DNA of 64,000 nt from Vibrio parahaemolyticus (GTDB lineage: Bacteria; Pseudomonadota; Gammaproteobacteria; Enterobacterales; Vibrionaceae): positions 620,001-684,000 of the forward strand of contig NZ_UHIL01000001.1 in assembly GCF_900460535.1 (NCBI RefSeq). The letters are read 5' to 3'. The position numbers were made by a program, and so were the translations under genes. Positions 9,241 through 18,267 of this stretch are shown here, one piece after another. A model generated the notes under the pieces. It searched no databases. It worked only from the letters and a program-made list of their open reading frames with translations, and was not told the origin of the DNA. Each line of letters starts with the position of its first letter. Position 1 is the first letter of the stretch.

Positions 9241-10302
9241 TGCTTCTTGTTTGTCTTCGGCGATGGTGACTTTTAGAGTCATTTCCTTGCCTTTACGAAT
9301 GATACCAACGTCGACAGAAGTGCCTGGGCGTAAATCCGTGACGATATCCATCACGCTTTGACGGCCCTGAACTTTATTGCCATCGATACTGATAATGATG
9401 TCTTGTTTTTCAAAGCCTGCGGCACTTGCTGGACCATTTGGGTCGATACCTAAAACAACGATACCGCCAATGTGCTCGTTTCCTAGTAAACGGGCCGTCA
9501 CTGCATTGATGTCTTGCCCATCAATACCGATGTAGCCGCGAATCACACGACCATCAGCGATGATTTTCTGCATAATTTTGCTGGCGAGTGGGGCAGGGAT
9601 TGCGAATGAGATACCGTAGGTTTCAAGATCGGTTGCCTGCTGGAAAGACGCGGTGTTGATGCCCACCAATTCACCTTGAGTATTCACCAATGCGCCGCCC
9701 GAGTTACCTTCATTGATTGCAGCATCAGTTTGGATGAAGGCTTGACGACCATCGCTAATAGAAGAACGACCTGTCGCGGAAATAATGCCGAAGGTCGTGG
9801 TTTGCCCTAAGTTGTATGGGTTACCAATCGCTAAAACGACATCACCAACCTGAGGTTTGTATTCAGAATTCAATGGGATGACAGGTAGGTTAGAACCTTC
9901 AACTCGTAAAACGGCAATGTCCGTGCGTTTGTCGGTGCCAACAAGTTGAGCGGCAGCAGCTCGACCATCTTGCAATGCAACAACGACTTGGTCTGCTTGA
10001 GCTACCACGTGATAGTTGGTAATGATATAACCTTTTTCGCTGACGATAACCCCAGAACCCAGCCCTTGTGTCGAGAGTTTACTGCGATCGTTTTCAACGT
10101 ATTTTCGGCTGTATATATTCACAACCGCTGGCGCCGCTCTTCTTACGGCTTGGTTAAACGACAATTCAAGAGATGCGATATTTTTCGGTTGTTGGTCGAG
10201 CGCGACAGGAATAACGTTATTGCGCAATGATGGAACTGCGAGCAGTACAACGGCAGCGGTTGCTAAGCCTAAAAAGACAGAACGTAATAAAAAGCTAAGC
10301 AT
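9238..10302 (-). CDS. degS: Site-1 stress protease DegS
   Basis: A 354-residue trypsin-like HtrA protease (E. coli DegS 355). One N-terminal membrane anchor spans about residues 5-25, followed by the catalytic triad His98, Asp128 and Ser201 (GNSGG) and a single PDZ domain in the last third. DegS senses misfolded outer membrane porin tails with its PDZ domain and makes the first cut in RseA, releasing sigmaE. The start at 10302 is chosen because GGAGAGG stands just before it; an in-frame codon at 10326 lacks this. A terminator separates it from degQ upstream, so it may have its own promoter. Confidence 0.94.
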   Translation of the reverse strand: MLSFLLRSVFLGLATAAVVLLAVPSLRNNVIPVALDQQPKNIASLELSFNQAVRRAAPAVVNIYSRKYVENDRSKLSTQGLGSGVIVSEKGYIITNYHVVAQADQVVVALQDGRAAAAQLVGTDKRTDIAVLRVEGSNLPVIPLNSEYKPQVGDVVLAIGNPYNLGQTTTFGIISATGRSSISDGRQAFIQTDAAINEGNSGGALVNTQGELVGINTASFQQATDLETYGISFAIPAPLASKIMQKIIADGRVIRGYIGIDGQDINAVTARLLGNEHIGGIVVLGIDPNGPASAAGFEKQDIIISIDGNKVQGRQSVMDIVTDLRPGTSVDVGIIRKGKEMTLKVTIAEDKQEA

Positions 10303-10368
10303 ATCCTCTCCATGCATGAGCGCCAAAATGGCATAGAAAGGTGAAGAATAGCATTACATTGAAAAATA

Positions 10369-10402
10369 ACAAAAGGGCAGTGCGTGATCGCACTGCCCTT
10401 TT
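10369..10402 (-). terminator. Terminator of degQ
   Basis: A perfect 10-bp GC-rich stem (GGGCAGTGCG, 10375-10384, and its complement) is flanked by A and T runs and lies between degQ and degS, read on the minus strand. Confidence 0.8.
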
Positions 10403-10498
10403 AATAATCAGATTGATAGTAAGATTAACTCTTCGAGCTTCATCACCAAGAGTGATGGATCAATCGTCTGGTTTTGCCCTGATTTTAGAGGCTAGAGA

Positions 10499-11866
10499 CT
10501 ATCGAATCACCAAGTAGATAGTGCGTTCCCCGCGTTGGATATTTAGTGCAAGCACACCTTTGTGTTTATCAACAATAGAGCGAAGCTCCGCAAGGTTTTT
10601 CACTCGTTGACGATTGACGCCAATAATGATGTCACCTTGTTTTAGCTGGTATTGCGCGGCAGGTGAATTCTCTGCAACACTGGAGACTTTTACCCCTTGG
10701 ATTGCATCACTTGGTGTAGTGTTACTTAACTCTGCTCCTTTTAGGCCTTCATGCAACGTTTCCGCTTTGGCTTTCATGTTGGTGGACTCGCCAAGAGTCA
10801 CGTCAAACGATTTGCTCTTACCATCACGAATAACGCCTAGCGTGATCTTCTTACCTGCTCCTAATGTGGCGACTTTGGCGCGCAACTCAGAGAAAGTGTC
10901 GATTGACTTACCGTTAACTGATACAACCACATCACCGGCTTTTAGACCCGCTTTGTCCGCTGCGCTATCAGGCACGACTTGGCTGATGAATGCCCCTTTA
11001 CTTGACTCGTAACCCAGTGCTTCTGCCAGCTCAGAGGTCACTTCACCACCTTGAACGCCCAACATGCCACGTTTTACTTCACCAAATTCTAAAATCTGCT
11101 CAGTGAGGTTTCTCATCATGTTCGATGGGATGGCAAAACCAATCCCGACGTTGCCGCCATTTGGTCCCAAAATGGCGGTGTTAATACCGATCAGCTCACC
11201 GTTAAGGTTCACCAATGCACCGCCAGAGTTACCGCTATTGATTGCGGCATCGGTTTGGATGAAGTTTTCGAAGTTCTCCACGTTTAAACCACTACGACCC
11301 AGTGCAGAAACGATACCCGAGGTGACGGTTTGGCCGAGACCAAATGGGTTGCCGATAGCAACAGTAAAGTCGCCGACGCGTAACTTGTCAGAGTCGGCAA
11401 TCTTAATCTGAGTTAGATTTTTCGCTTTTTCTAATTTCAGCAATGCGACGTCTGCCATCTCATCACCACCAACGAGTTCTGCATCGTACTCGCGGCCGTC
11501 ATAGAGGCGCACTCGAATTTCATCCGCGCCTTTTATCACATGATAGTTAGTGACGATGTGCCCTTTTTGGGCATCAATAATGACGCCAGAGCCCAATCCG
11601 CGGAATGGACGCTCTCGAGTTTGCTCCATCGGGAAGTCAGGGCCGAAGAAGAACTGAAATTGTTCCGGAATACGACTGGTTTGAACTTGTTTACCCTCAA
11701 CCGCAATGCTCACGACTGCTGGGGTCACTTTTTCTAGCATCGGGGCTAGGCTTGGTAATTGCTGGCCATCAACACTTAGAGGCAGTGCTGCCGTGGCCGT
11801 TATCGGCGTGATAATAGAACTCAAACTTAAAGATAGAACGGTTAGCGCAAGCAATGGCTTTTTCAT
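10499..11866 (-). CDS. degQ: Periplasmic serine endoprotease DegQ (DegP/HtrA family)
   Basis: The 455-residue protein has a signal peptide ending near residue 26, a protease domain with triad His109, Asp139 and Ser214 (NSGNSGG), and two PDZ domains (about 260-350 and 370-455). Length equals E. coli DegQ (455) and is shorter than DegP (474), with a reduced LA loop. HtrA proteases of this type form cage oligomers that degrade or hold unfolded periplasmic proteins. It lies upstream of degS on the same strand, as in E. coli. Vibrio often carries one protein covering DegP and DegQ roles, and that may be the case here. Confidence 0.93.
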   Translation of the reverse strand: MKKPLLALTVLSLSLSSIITPITATAALPLSVDGQQLPSLAPMLEKVTPAVVSIAVEGKQVQTSRIPEQFQFFFGPDFPMEQTRERPFRGLGSGVIIDAQKGHIVTNYHVIKGADEIRVRLYDGREYDAELVGGDEMADVALLKLEKAKNLTQIKIADSDKLRVGDFTVAIGNPFGLGQTVTSGIVSALGRSGLNVENFENFIQTDAAINSGNSGGALVNLNGELIGINTAILGPNGGNVGIGFAIPSNMMRNLTEQILEFGEVKRGMLGVQGGEVTSELAEALGYESSKGAFISQVVPDSAADKAGLKAGDVVVSVNGKSIDTFSELRAKVATLGAGKKITLGVIRDGKSKSFDVTLGESTNMKAKAETLHEGLKGAELSNTTPSDAIQGVKVSSVAENSPAAQYQLKQGDIIIGVNRQRVKNLAELRSIVDKHKGVLALNIQRGERTIYLVIR

Positions 11867-12143
11867 CCAGTAACTCCTCTTGAAACATGTCTGCCAAAAA
11901 GAAATATCCGCACTTTACACCAATAAGAATAAGCGTTTGGTCATCCATGACAGGGTACGTTTAGCCCAACCGATAGCGCATGCCATTAGTCAAAGGCCGC
12001 AACAGACTGAAACGAATTGCCTGCATAGGTTTATGAACATCAACTTATCTTGATTGATATTTTTAATATAAGGTCTAGTTTGGATATTCAAAGGGTGACG
12101 GCAGTTCACATGCAAGTTAGAGAGGGATTGCTGCAGAAAAGTT
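11867..12143. other. Intergenic region upstream of degQ
   Basis: No gene is seen in this stretch between the degQ start and the zapG terminator. It must hold the degQ promoter, but I found neither a clear sigma70 pair nor a sigmaE GGAACTT-type box on the minus strand. Confidence 0.5.
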
Positions 12144-12183
12144 CAAAAAGGGTCGATACAAATTACGATTTATATCGACCCAA
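12144..12183 (-). terminator. Terminator of zapG
   Basis: A 9-bp stem (12150-12158 with 12173-12181) is followed on the minus strand by five T residues. The 14-base loop is partly self-complementary. Confidence 0.7.
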
Positions 12184-12202
12184 AAGAAAGGAAAAGAGCT
12201 GG

Positions 12203-12646
12203 TTAAGAGGCTTTAGCCGTCACCACGTCGGGAGCGTTGATGATCTCTTTTTCTTGATCTTTCAAAAGACCGGTCGCGCCGTTGGCGTAGTCTTTTGGTT
12301 GTTCGTTGACCTCTGGTTGGTCTTCTTTGATTTGCTCTGAAGACATCGCCGTTTTCTTATCAAACGGGTTATCTTGTTCTGGTAAGTTAGGCAGAAGTTC
12401 TGAAGAGGTCTTCGCCATATGTTGGTAGAGTTTAGTGTAATCCTTACCCAGGGTATCCAACATTTCTGCGGTTTGTGCAAAATGATCTACGAGCTCTTGA
12501 CGTTGTTGCTCTAGTTCAAACTTAGCCGCTTCAAGTTCTTTTTGCACAGACTTTTGTTTCTTGTATTCAGGGGTGGTTAGTCTACTAATGACTACGCCTA
12601 CGATTGTACCGACCAGCAAACCCACAATGGCATAAATCCAAGGCAT
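12203..12646 (-). CDS. zapG: ZapG/YhcB family inner membrane protein (DUF1043)
   Basis: The 147-residue protein begins with one membrane helix (about residues 3-22, glycine-rich) directly followed by a heptad-like coiled coil (about 27-80) and a disordered acidic C-terminus. This is the plan of YhcB, renamed ZapG, a single-pass cytoplasm-facing protein linked to divisome and envelope growth; its exact activity is still unclear. It sits next to degQ and back to back with zapE, as in E. coli. Own terminator and no overlapping neighbour suggest a single-gene unit. Confidence 0.88.
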   Translation of the reverse strand: MPWIYAIVGLLVGTIVGVVISRLTTPEYKKQKSVQKELEAAKFELEQQRQELVDHFAQTAEMLDTLGKDYTKLYQHMAKTSSELLPNLPEQDNPFDKKTAMSSEQIKEDQPEVNEQPKDYANGATGLLKDQEKEIINAPDVVTAKAS

Positions 12647-12842
12647 AACTGCTCCTTATAGTTGTTTTAACAAGTCTTTTACTACTTAGTTACACGCGGT
12701 GCTTGTCCATGTTACTATGGCTTTCACAGCCAATAAAGAAAAATAGCAGTATGTCTTCGGGGACTGATAACTACTTCTCTCTATTCTCAAAGTTGACCCC
12801 GAGGTGACCATTTTCTCTGTACCTCTAACACGACTTAATCTG

Positions 12843-13946
12843 ATGACACCACTAAAACGATATCAAAAAGATATAGCAGAACATGGATTCCAGCGCGATG
12901 AAGCCCAGCATCAAGCCGTTGTCGCTTTAGACAAACTCTACCATGATATTGTTGAGTTTCAGTCTGCGCCGATCCCTCAACTTTCTAAATGGCAAAAGCT
13001 CATGGGTAAAAAGGTCGAGATGCCTCAACCCCCAAAAGGTTTGTACTTTTGGGGCGGGGTAGGCCGAGGTAAAACCTATTTAATGGACGCCTTTTTTGAT
13101 GCCTTACCTACTGACAGAAAAATGCGCGTGCACTTTCACCGCTTTATGTATCGGGTACATGACGAGTTAAAGCGTTTGGGGGAGGTAGAAAATCCTCTCT
13201 CCAAAGTTGCCGACTTATTTAAACAAGAAGCAGATATTGTTTGTTTTGACGAGTTCTTTGTGTCTGACATAACTGATGCCATGATTCTTGCCACATTGTT
13301 GCAAGAAATGTTTAAGCGTCAGATGGTGCTGGTGGCGACGTCAAACATCGAACCACAAAATTTGTATCGTAATGGCTTACAGCGAGCTCGTTTCCTTCCT
13401 GCTATTGATATGATTTTAGCGCGTTGCCATGTACTAAATGTGGATAGTGGTGTCGATTATCGTCTGAGGACGTTGGAACAAGCCGAAATCTACCATTATC
13501 CATTGGATGAGCAGGCTTCTATTAATTTAAATACCTATTATCAGCAGCTTACGGCTGAGCGTAAAAGCGTTGCCCACAAAATCGACATTAATCATCGACA
13601 GATTAACGTGATTGAAGCCAGTGATGGGGTGTTACATGCTTCTTTTGAGCAGTTGTGCCAAACCGCTCGAAGTCAAAACGATTACATTGAACTTTCACGT
13701 ATTTATCACACGGTTTTACTGGCCGATGTTCGTCAGATGAATCGTAAAATTGATGATGCTGCGAGGCGTTTTATTGCTTTAGTCGACGAGTTTTATGAGC
13801 GTAACGTAAAACTGATTATTTCAGCGGAAGTCGAGATGGATGCCTTATATACCGAAGGACAACTGGAATTTGAGTTCAAGCGTTGTGTATCGCGTTTAAC
13901 CGAGATGCAGAGTCATGAGTATCTTGCTCGCGAGCATTTGGCGTAA
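12843..13946 (+). CDS. zapE: Cell division ATPase ZapE (AFG1-like)
   Basis: A 367-residue P-loop ATPase: Walker A GGVGRGKT at residues 71-78, Walker B VCFDEFFVSDITDA about 65 residues later, and the AFG1/ZapE-family NGLQRARFLPAID segment. E. coli ZapE associates with the Z-ring late in constriction and destabilises FtsZ polymers in an ATP-dependent way. The ATG at 12843 (MTPLKRYQ) matches the family start better than an in-frame GTG at 12804; neither has a good Shine-Dalgarno sequence, so the start is uncertain. It is divergent from zapG. Confidence 0.92.
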   Translation: MTPLKRYQKDIAEHGFQRDEAQHQAVVALDKLYHDIVEFQSAPIPQLSKWQKLMGKKVEMPQPPKGLYFWGGVGRGKTYLMDAFFDALPTDRKMRVHFHRFMYRVHDELKRLGEVENPLSKVADLFKQEADIVCFDEFFVSDITDAMILATLLQEMFKRQMVLVATSNIEPQNLYRNGLQRARFLPAIDMILARCHVLNVDSGVDYRLRTLEQAEIYHYPLDEQASINLNTYYQQLTAERKSVAHKIDINHRQINVIEASDGVLHASFEQLCQTARSQNDYIELSRIYHTVLLADVRQMNRKIDDAARRFIALVDEFYERNVKLIISAEVEMDALYTEGQLEFEFKRCVSRLTEMQSHEYLAREHLA

Positions 13947-14002
13947 ATTTGGTTGCCTCTTTAAAAAGTGAAGAAAAAATTAGTGATTTGGCGCAAAAAA
14001 AG

Positions 14003-14031
14003 GTGATTTTTTCTTCGCTCTTCTCTATAAT
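14003..14031 (+). promoter_or_regulatory. Promoter of rplM-rpsI
   Basis: A perfect TATAAT (14026-14031) is followed by the GC-rich stretch CCTGCGACC, the discriminator type seen at stringently controlled ribosomal promoters. The -35 region (around 14003-14009, TGATTT) is weak. Confidence 0.6.
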
Positions 14032-14037
14032 CCTGCG

Positions 14038-14198
14038 ACCCACCGTTACTGCAGACCGGATTATCGAAGTTATTTCGAAATAGATGGTCGAGAGTACCAA
14101 CGACTCGAAGGGGTGATGACTGGGCTCTTAGACAGTGTGGGAGCACCAAACGGGTGTTCCTTTAAAGTTTAAATTTTAATTAACGGGTTATTATTAGC
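14038..14198 (+). promoter_or_regulatory. Structured 5' leader of rplM-rpsI
   Basis: About 160 bases separate the likely start of transcription from rplM. They include a hairpin at 14139-14161 (GGAGCACC and GGTGTTCC around AAAC) and an AT-rich stretch before the start codon. In E. coli the rplM-rpsI operon is repressed by L13 through its leader, so this is the natural place for such autoregulation. The structure here is only partly resolved by eye. Confidence 0.45.
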
Positions 14199-14627
14199 AT
14201 GAAAACTTTCGTTGCTAAACCAGAAACTGTAAAACGCGACTGGTACGTTGTAGACGCTGAAGGTAAAACTCTTGGCCGTCTAGCAAGTGAAATTGCATCT
14301 CGCCTACGTGGCAAACATAAAGCTGAATACACTCCTCACGTTGACGCTGGTGACTACATCATCGTTATCAACGCTGAGAAAGTTGCTGTAACTGGTAACA
14401 AAGCTAAAGACAAAGTGTACTACCGTCACTCTGAGTTCCCAGGTGGTCTAAAATCTATCACTTTTGAAAAGCTGATCGATCGTAAACCTGAGATGGTTCT
14501 TGAGCTAGCAGTTAAAGGCATGCTTCCACGTGGTCCTCTAGGCCGTGCTATGTACCGTAAGCTTAAAGTTTACGCAGGCGCTGAGCACAACCATGTTGCT
14601 CAACAACCACAAGTACTAGACATCTAA
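14199..14627 (+). CDS. rplM: 50S ribosomal protein L13
   Basis: The 142-residue protein is the exact length of E. coli L13, with the family motifs GKTLGRLAS, a [11 protein letters not shown] strand and the [11 protein letters not shown] segment. L13 binds 23S rRNA early in 50S assembly, and in E. coli it also represses its own operon. It is cotranscribed with rpsI, which begins 15 bases after its stop. Codon use is strongly biased, as expected for a highly expressed gene. Confidence 0.98.
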
Positions 14628-14642
14628 TTGGGGATTTCGAAA

Positions 14643-15035
14643 ATGGCAGAGAATCAATACTACGGCACTGGCCGTCGCAAAAGCTCAGCTGCACGTGTTT
14701 TTATTAAACCAGGCAGCGGCAACATTGTAGTAAACAAGCGTAGCCTTGATGAATACTTCGGTCGTCCAACTTCTCGCATGGTTGTTAAACAACCTCTAGA
14801 GCTAGTTGAACTAACTGAGAAGCTAGACCTTTACGTTACAGTTAAAGGCGGCGGTATTTCTGGTCAAGCTGGTGCTATCCGTCACGGTATCACTCGCGCG
14901 CTTATGGAATACGATGAGTCTCTACGTCCTGCTCTACGTGCAGCTGGTTACGTTACTCGTGACGCTCGTTGCGTTGAACGTAAGAAAGTTGGTCTACGTA
15001 AAGCACGTCGTCGTCCACAGTTCTCTAAGCGTTAA
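14643..15035 (+). CDS. rpsI: 30S ribosomal protein S9
   Basis: This 130-residue protein starts [13 protein letters not shown] and ends with the basic tail RRRPQFSKR; the C-terminal lysine-arginine reaches the P-site tRNA in the 30S subunit. The start at 14643 is preferred over an in-frame TTG at 14628 because L13 ends at 14627, GGGGATT lies 9-15 bases upstream, and the mature protein is known to begin here in E. coli. It is the second gene of the rplM operon, followed by a strong terminator. Confidence 0.98.
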
Positions 15036-15088
15036 TTTCCTTTTACTGGAAATTATGCTTTCCAGAATTATTCTGGGACTGTGCACCA

Positions 15089-15122
15089 AAAGCTCGGCTA
15101 TATGCCGAGCTTTTTGTTTTTT
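15089..15122 (+). terminator. Terminator of rplM-rpsI
   Basis: A stem AAAGCTCGGC/GCCGAGCTTT with a TATAT loop is followed by a long T-rich run. A second small hairpin at 15046-15066 stands before it. Confidence 0.9.
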
Positions 15123-15454
15123 ATTGTCAGATAAAACATCCGTTCTTTCTGGTTCCCTCAGAACACTCCCCTTTAATATCCACGCAACATTTTACGAAGG
15201 TTTTATCGCGATATTTACGCTTTACCTGTGCTACAAAAGTTTAAATTTACGTGTTAGTGATTTTTGTCACTTATTGAAAACTTATTCGGTGTAATTCTCT
15301 GAAAACAACCAAAATAAAAGGCATTTGAGGCTTAATTTTGTTGTTCTTCATTTCGCTTTCTTGTTACAAATCACATCAATTTTTTATAATTCTGCCGCTT
15401 TTGTGACGACGCGAGCGATTTGCCTCACAAATGTTACAAAAAGGTAGCTTTATC
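15123..15454. other. Intergenic region between rpsI and petA
   Basis: This AT-rich stretch has no convincing gene. A reading frame that crosses the rpsI end out of frame and runs to 15294 is low in coding signal and is not accepted. Regulatory sites for petABC may lie here; I recognise none with confidence. Confidence 0.5.
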
Positions 15455-15483
15455 TTGTCAAAAAGTAGGGTTTTCTTTATCAT
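15455..15483 (+). promoter_or_regulatory. Candidate promoter for petABC
   Basis: TTGTCA (15455-15460), a 17-bp spacer and TATCAT (15478-15483) lie about 100 bases upstream of petA. Each box has five of six consensus bases. Confidence 0.55.
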
Positions 15484-15581
15484 TTCTCCCCAATAATTAG
15501 AACTAAATTCATTATTTGTTAGCCATGCTCTTATAAGCGGAATAATAACGATCCAAAGGGAGCAAATGGGAGAATGTTTGG

Positions 15582-16172
15582 ATGAGCAACGCGCCTTTAA
15601 ATAACGGTCGCAGGCGTTTTCTAACCGCTACAACGGCAGTTGTTGGTGGGTTAGGGGCAGTCGCCGTCGCCGTGCCTTTTATTAAATCATGGAATCCGAG
15701 TGCTAAAGCCAAAGCGGCGGGTGCACCGGTGGAAGTGGATATAAGTAAAATTGAACCAGGTCAGCTGGTACGTGTTGAGTGGCAGGGGAAACCTGTATGG
15801 ATTGTTCGCCGTACTCAAAGCGTTCTGGATAACCTGAAAACGATCAGTGATAAGCTTCGTGATCCACAATCTGAAATGGAACAGCAGCCAGAGTACGCTC
15901 AGAATGAGTTTCGCTCGATTAAAGAAGAGTACTTTGTTGCCGTTGGTTTCTGTACTCACCTTGGTTGTTCACCTACTTACCTACCAGACTCTTTCTCAGA
16001 GCAGGTGCAGGGTGTAAGGTCCGGCTTCTTCTGCCCTTGTCATGGTTCTAAGTTCGATATGGCAGGCCGAGTATTCCAAGGGGTACCTGCTCCATTGAAC
16101 CTTGTCGTTCCTAAACACATGTATTTGAGCGACACCAAGCTCATTGTGGGTGTTGATGAGGGGGATGCATAA
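15582..16172 (+). CDS. petA: Ubiquinol-cytochrome c reductase iron-sulfur subunit (Rieske protein)
   Basis: The 196-residue protein has a Tat-type N-terminus (GRRRFL at residues 9-14) followed by one hydrophobic anchor (17-34). The Rieske cluster motifs are CTHLGC (Cys124, His126, Cys129) and CPCHG (Cys151, Cys153, His154), ligating the 2Fe-2S centre. It takes electrons from ubiquinol at the Qo site of the bc1 complex and passes them to cytochrome c1. GGGAG stands 9-14 bases before the chosen ATG. The stop overlaps the petB start by one base. Confidence 0.96.
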   Translation: MSNAPLNNGRRRFLTATTAVVGGLGAVAVAVPFIKSWNPSAKAKAAGAPVEVDISKIEPGQLVRVEWQGKPVWIVRRTQSVLDNLKTISDKLRDPQSEMEQQPEYAQNEFRSIKEEYFVAVGFCTHLGCSPTYLPDSFSEQVQGVRSGFFCPCHGSKFDMAGRVFQGVPAPLNLVVPKHMYLSDTKLIVGVDEGDA

Positions 16173-17437
16173 TGCAAGCACTATTAGACTGGGTAGAAAA
16201 GCGTATTCCAGCAATGAATGCTTATAAAAAGCATTTATCTGAATACCCAATGCCGAAGAACTTCAACTTTTGGTATCTTTTTGGTTCTCTGGCGATGCTG
16301 GTTCTTGTTAACCAAATCCTAACGGGTATTTGGCTAACGATGAACTACGTTCCTTCTGGTGAAGGTGCGTTTGCATCTATCGAATACATCATGCGTGACG
16401 TTGAGTACGGTTGGCTTCTGCGTTACATGCACTCAACTGGCGCATCAGCGTTTTTCGTTGTTGTATACCTGCACATGTTCCGTGGTCTGATCTACGGTTC
16501 GTACCAAAAGCCTCGTGAACTACTGTGGATCTTCGGTATGTTGATCTTCCTAGTTCTAATGGCTGAAGCATTCATGGGTTACCTACTACCATGGGGTCAG
16601 ATGTCATACTGGGGCGCTCAGGTAATCATTTCTCTGTTTGGTGCAATCCCTGTTATCGGTGATGACTTAACGCTTTGGATTCGTGGTGACTACATCATCT
16701 CAGGTGCAACGTTGAACCGTTTCTTCGCACTACACGTAATCGCGCTGCCTATCGTACTACTTCTACTTATCGTGCTTCACGTGTTGGCACTGCACGAAGT
16801 GGGCTCTAACAACCCTGACGGTATCGAAACTAAGTTACCAAAAGGTTCAATGGGCGATGATTACAAAACGCAGTTCAAGTTCCACGATTACTACACGAAG
16901 AAATACGATATTATTGACTCTATTCCTTTCCATCCATATGGCACGGTTAAGGATTTGGTTGGTGTCGCTGGCTTCTTGTTCTTCTTCTGTTATGTGTTGT
17001 TCTTTAACCCAGAAATGGGTGGATACTTCCTTGAGCCGCCTAACTTTGAAGCTGCAAACCCATTAAAGACGCCTGAACACATCGCTCCGGTATGGTACTT
17101 CACTCCGTTTTACGCAATCTTGCGTGCGGTTCCAGACAAGCTATTGGGTGTAATCCTAATGGGTGCGTCTATCGCTGTACTGTTTGTTCTACCTTGGTTG
17201 GATCGCTGTAAAGTACGTTCGTACCGTTACCGTAGCAAAATCCACCTATTGAATATTGTTCAGTTCACTATCGCCTTTATCGCTCTGGGCATTTTAGGTG
17301 CGTTGCCTGCAACACCGACGTACACACTACTATCTCAGATCTTTAGCTTGTGTTACTTCATGTTCTTTGTACTGCTGTTCTTCTACAGCAAAAATGAAGC
17401 AACCAAACCATTACCAGAGAGGGTGACATTCAAATGA
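16172..17437 (+). CDS. petB: Cytochrome b of the bc1 complex
   Basis: At 421 residues this is a full-length cytochrome b with about eight membrane helices. The four heme-ligand histidines are His87 and His101 in helix B and His188 and His203 in helix D. The Qo-site motif is PVWY (306-309) rather than PEWY; I recall the valine variant being usual in gammaproteobacteria, so it is probably not a defect. It binds both b hemes and carries the Q cycle across the inner membrane. It overlaps petA by one base and petC by four, so the three genes form one translation-coupled operon. Confidence 0.96.
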   Translation: MQALLDWVEKRIPAMNAYKKHLSEYPMPKNFNFWYLFGSLAMLVLVNQILTGIWLTMNYVPSGEGAFASIEYIMRDVEYGWLLRYMHSTGASAFFVVVYLHMFRGLIYGSYQKPRELLWIFGMLIFLVLMAEAFMGYLLPWGQMSYWGAQVIISLFGAIPVIGDDLTLWIRGDYIISGATLNRFFALHVIALPIVLLLLIVLHVLALHEVGSNNPDGIETKLPKGSMGDDYKTQFKFHDYYTKKYDIIDSIPFHPYGTVKDLVGVAGFLFFFCYVLFFNPEMGGYFLEPPNFEAANPLKTPEHIAPVWYFTPFYAILRAVPDKLLGVILMGASIAVLFVLPWLDRCKVRSYRYRSKIHLLNIVQFTIAFIALGILGALPATPTYTLLSQIFSLCYFMFFVLLFFYSKNEATKPLPERVTFK

Positions 17438-18171
17438 AGAAGTGGATTGTAATTCTATTTGCTATGTTGCCATCTCTTGCGATGGCAGCAGGTGCCAACG
17501 TTCCGCTTGATAAAGCAAACGTGGACCTAACGGATAAAGCTTCGCTACAAAATGGCGCGAAGTTGTTCATGAACTATTGTTTTGCTTGTCACTCTACGCA
17601 ATACCAGCGTTATGAGCGTGTAGCAACAGACTTAGATATTCCAGCTGACCTAATGAAGGAAAATCTGATTTTCAACCCTGAAGCGAAAATCGGTGACCTC
17701 ATGGTTAATGCTATGCCACCGAAGCAGGCGGCAAACTGGTTTGGTGCTCCACCACCGGATCTAACTTTGGTAGCCCGAGTGCGTGGTGCGGATTGGTTGT
17801 ACACATACTTACGCTCTTTCTATGTTGATCCATCTCGTCCATTTGGCGTGAACAACATCGTATTCCCAAGTGTTGGTATGCCGCACGTTCTTGAAGAACT
17901 GCAAGGTATTCCAACGCCAGTGTACGGTACTAAGATGGTTGATGGTGAAGAAGTCAAAGTGGTTGTTGGTACGGAGACAAACGGTACTGGCGAATTAAGC
18001 GAAGGCGAATATGACAAAGCGGTTGGTGACTTGGTGAACTTCTTGGTTTACGCCGGCGACCCAGTTCAACTTGAGCGTCATGCTTTGGGTTGGTGGGTAA
18101 TGGGTTTCCTAGTTCTACTAACGATTGTTGTCGTGATGCTTAAGAAAGAGTATTGGCGTGATGTGCATTAA
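17434..18171 (+). CDS. petC: Cytochrome c1 of the bc1 complex
   Basis: The 245-residue protein has a signal peptide (1-18, ends AMA), a heme c site CFACH (Cys49, Cys52, His53), a PPDLTLVAR segment typical of cytochrome c1, and a C-terminal membrane anchor at about 220-238. It receives electrons from the Rieske protein and passes them to soluble cytochrome c in the periplasm. Four-base overlap with petB (ATGA) supports coupled translation. A terminator follows before sspA. Confidence 0.96.
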   Translation: MKKWIVILFAMLPSLAMAAGANVPLDKANVDLTDKASLQNGAKLFMNYCFACHSTQYQRYERVATDLDIPADLMKENLIFNPEAKIGDLMVNAMPPKQAANWFGAPPPDLTLVARVRGADWLYTYLRSFYVDPSRPFGVNNIVFPSVGMPHVLEELQGIPTPVYGTKMVDGEEVKVVVGTETNGTGELSEGEYDKAVGDLVNFLVYAGDPVQLERHALGWWVMGFLVLLTIVVVMLKKEYWRDVH

Positions 18172-18215
18172 TTGTGCTATCATACCGTGCTAATTCCCAA
18201 TTTTAATTGATGGAT

Positions 18216-18246
18216 AATGGAGGCTTAGCCTCCATTATTTTTATTT
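18216..18246 (+). terminator. Terminator of petABC
   Basis: A 9-bp stem (18216-18224 with 18228-18236) with a three-base loop is followed by an AT-rich T run. Confidence 0.75.
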
Positions 18247-18267
18247 GTAAGTGTACTGGAGGGCTCC

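Noticed and set aside
12755..12802. Inverted repeat TCGGGG/CCCCGA upstream of zapE as a terminator or operator
   Set aside because: The loop of over 30 bases and the short stem give little support, and no T tract follows.
14872..15294. A 140-codon plus-strand frame starting inside rpsI
   Set aside because: It overlaps rpsI out of frame, crosses the rpsI terminator and shows no family feature; the tail beyond rpsI is AT-rich non-coding sequence.
17087..17098. PVWY instead of PEWY in cytochrome b as a defect
   Set aside because: I recall PVWY as a common Qo-site form in gammaproteobacteria, so it is a lineage trait.
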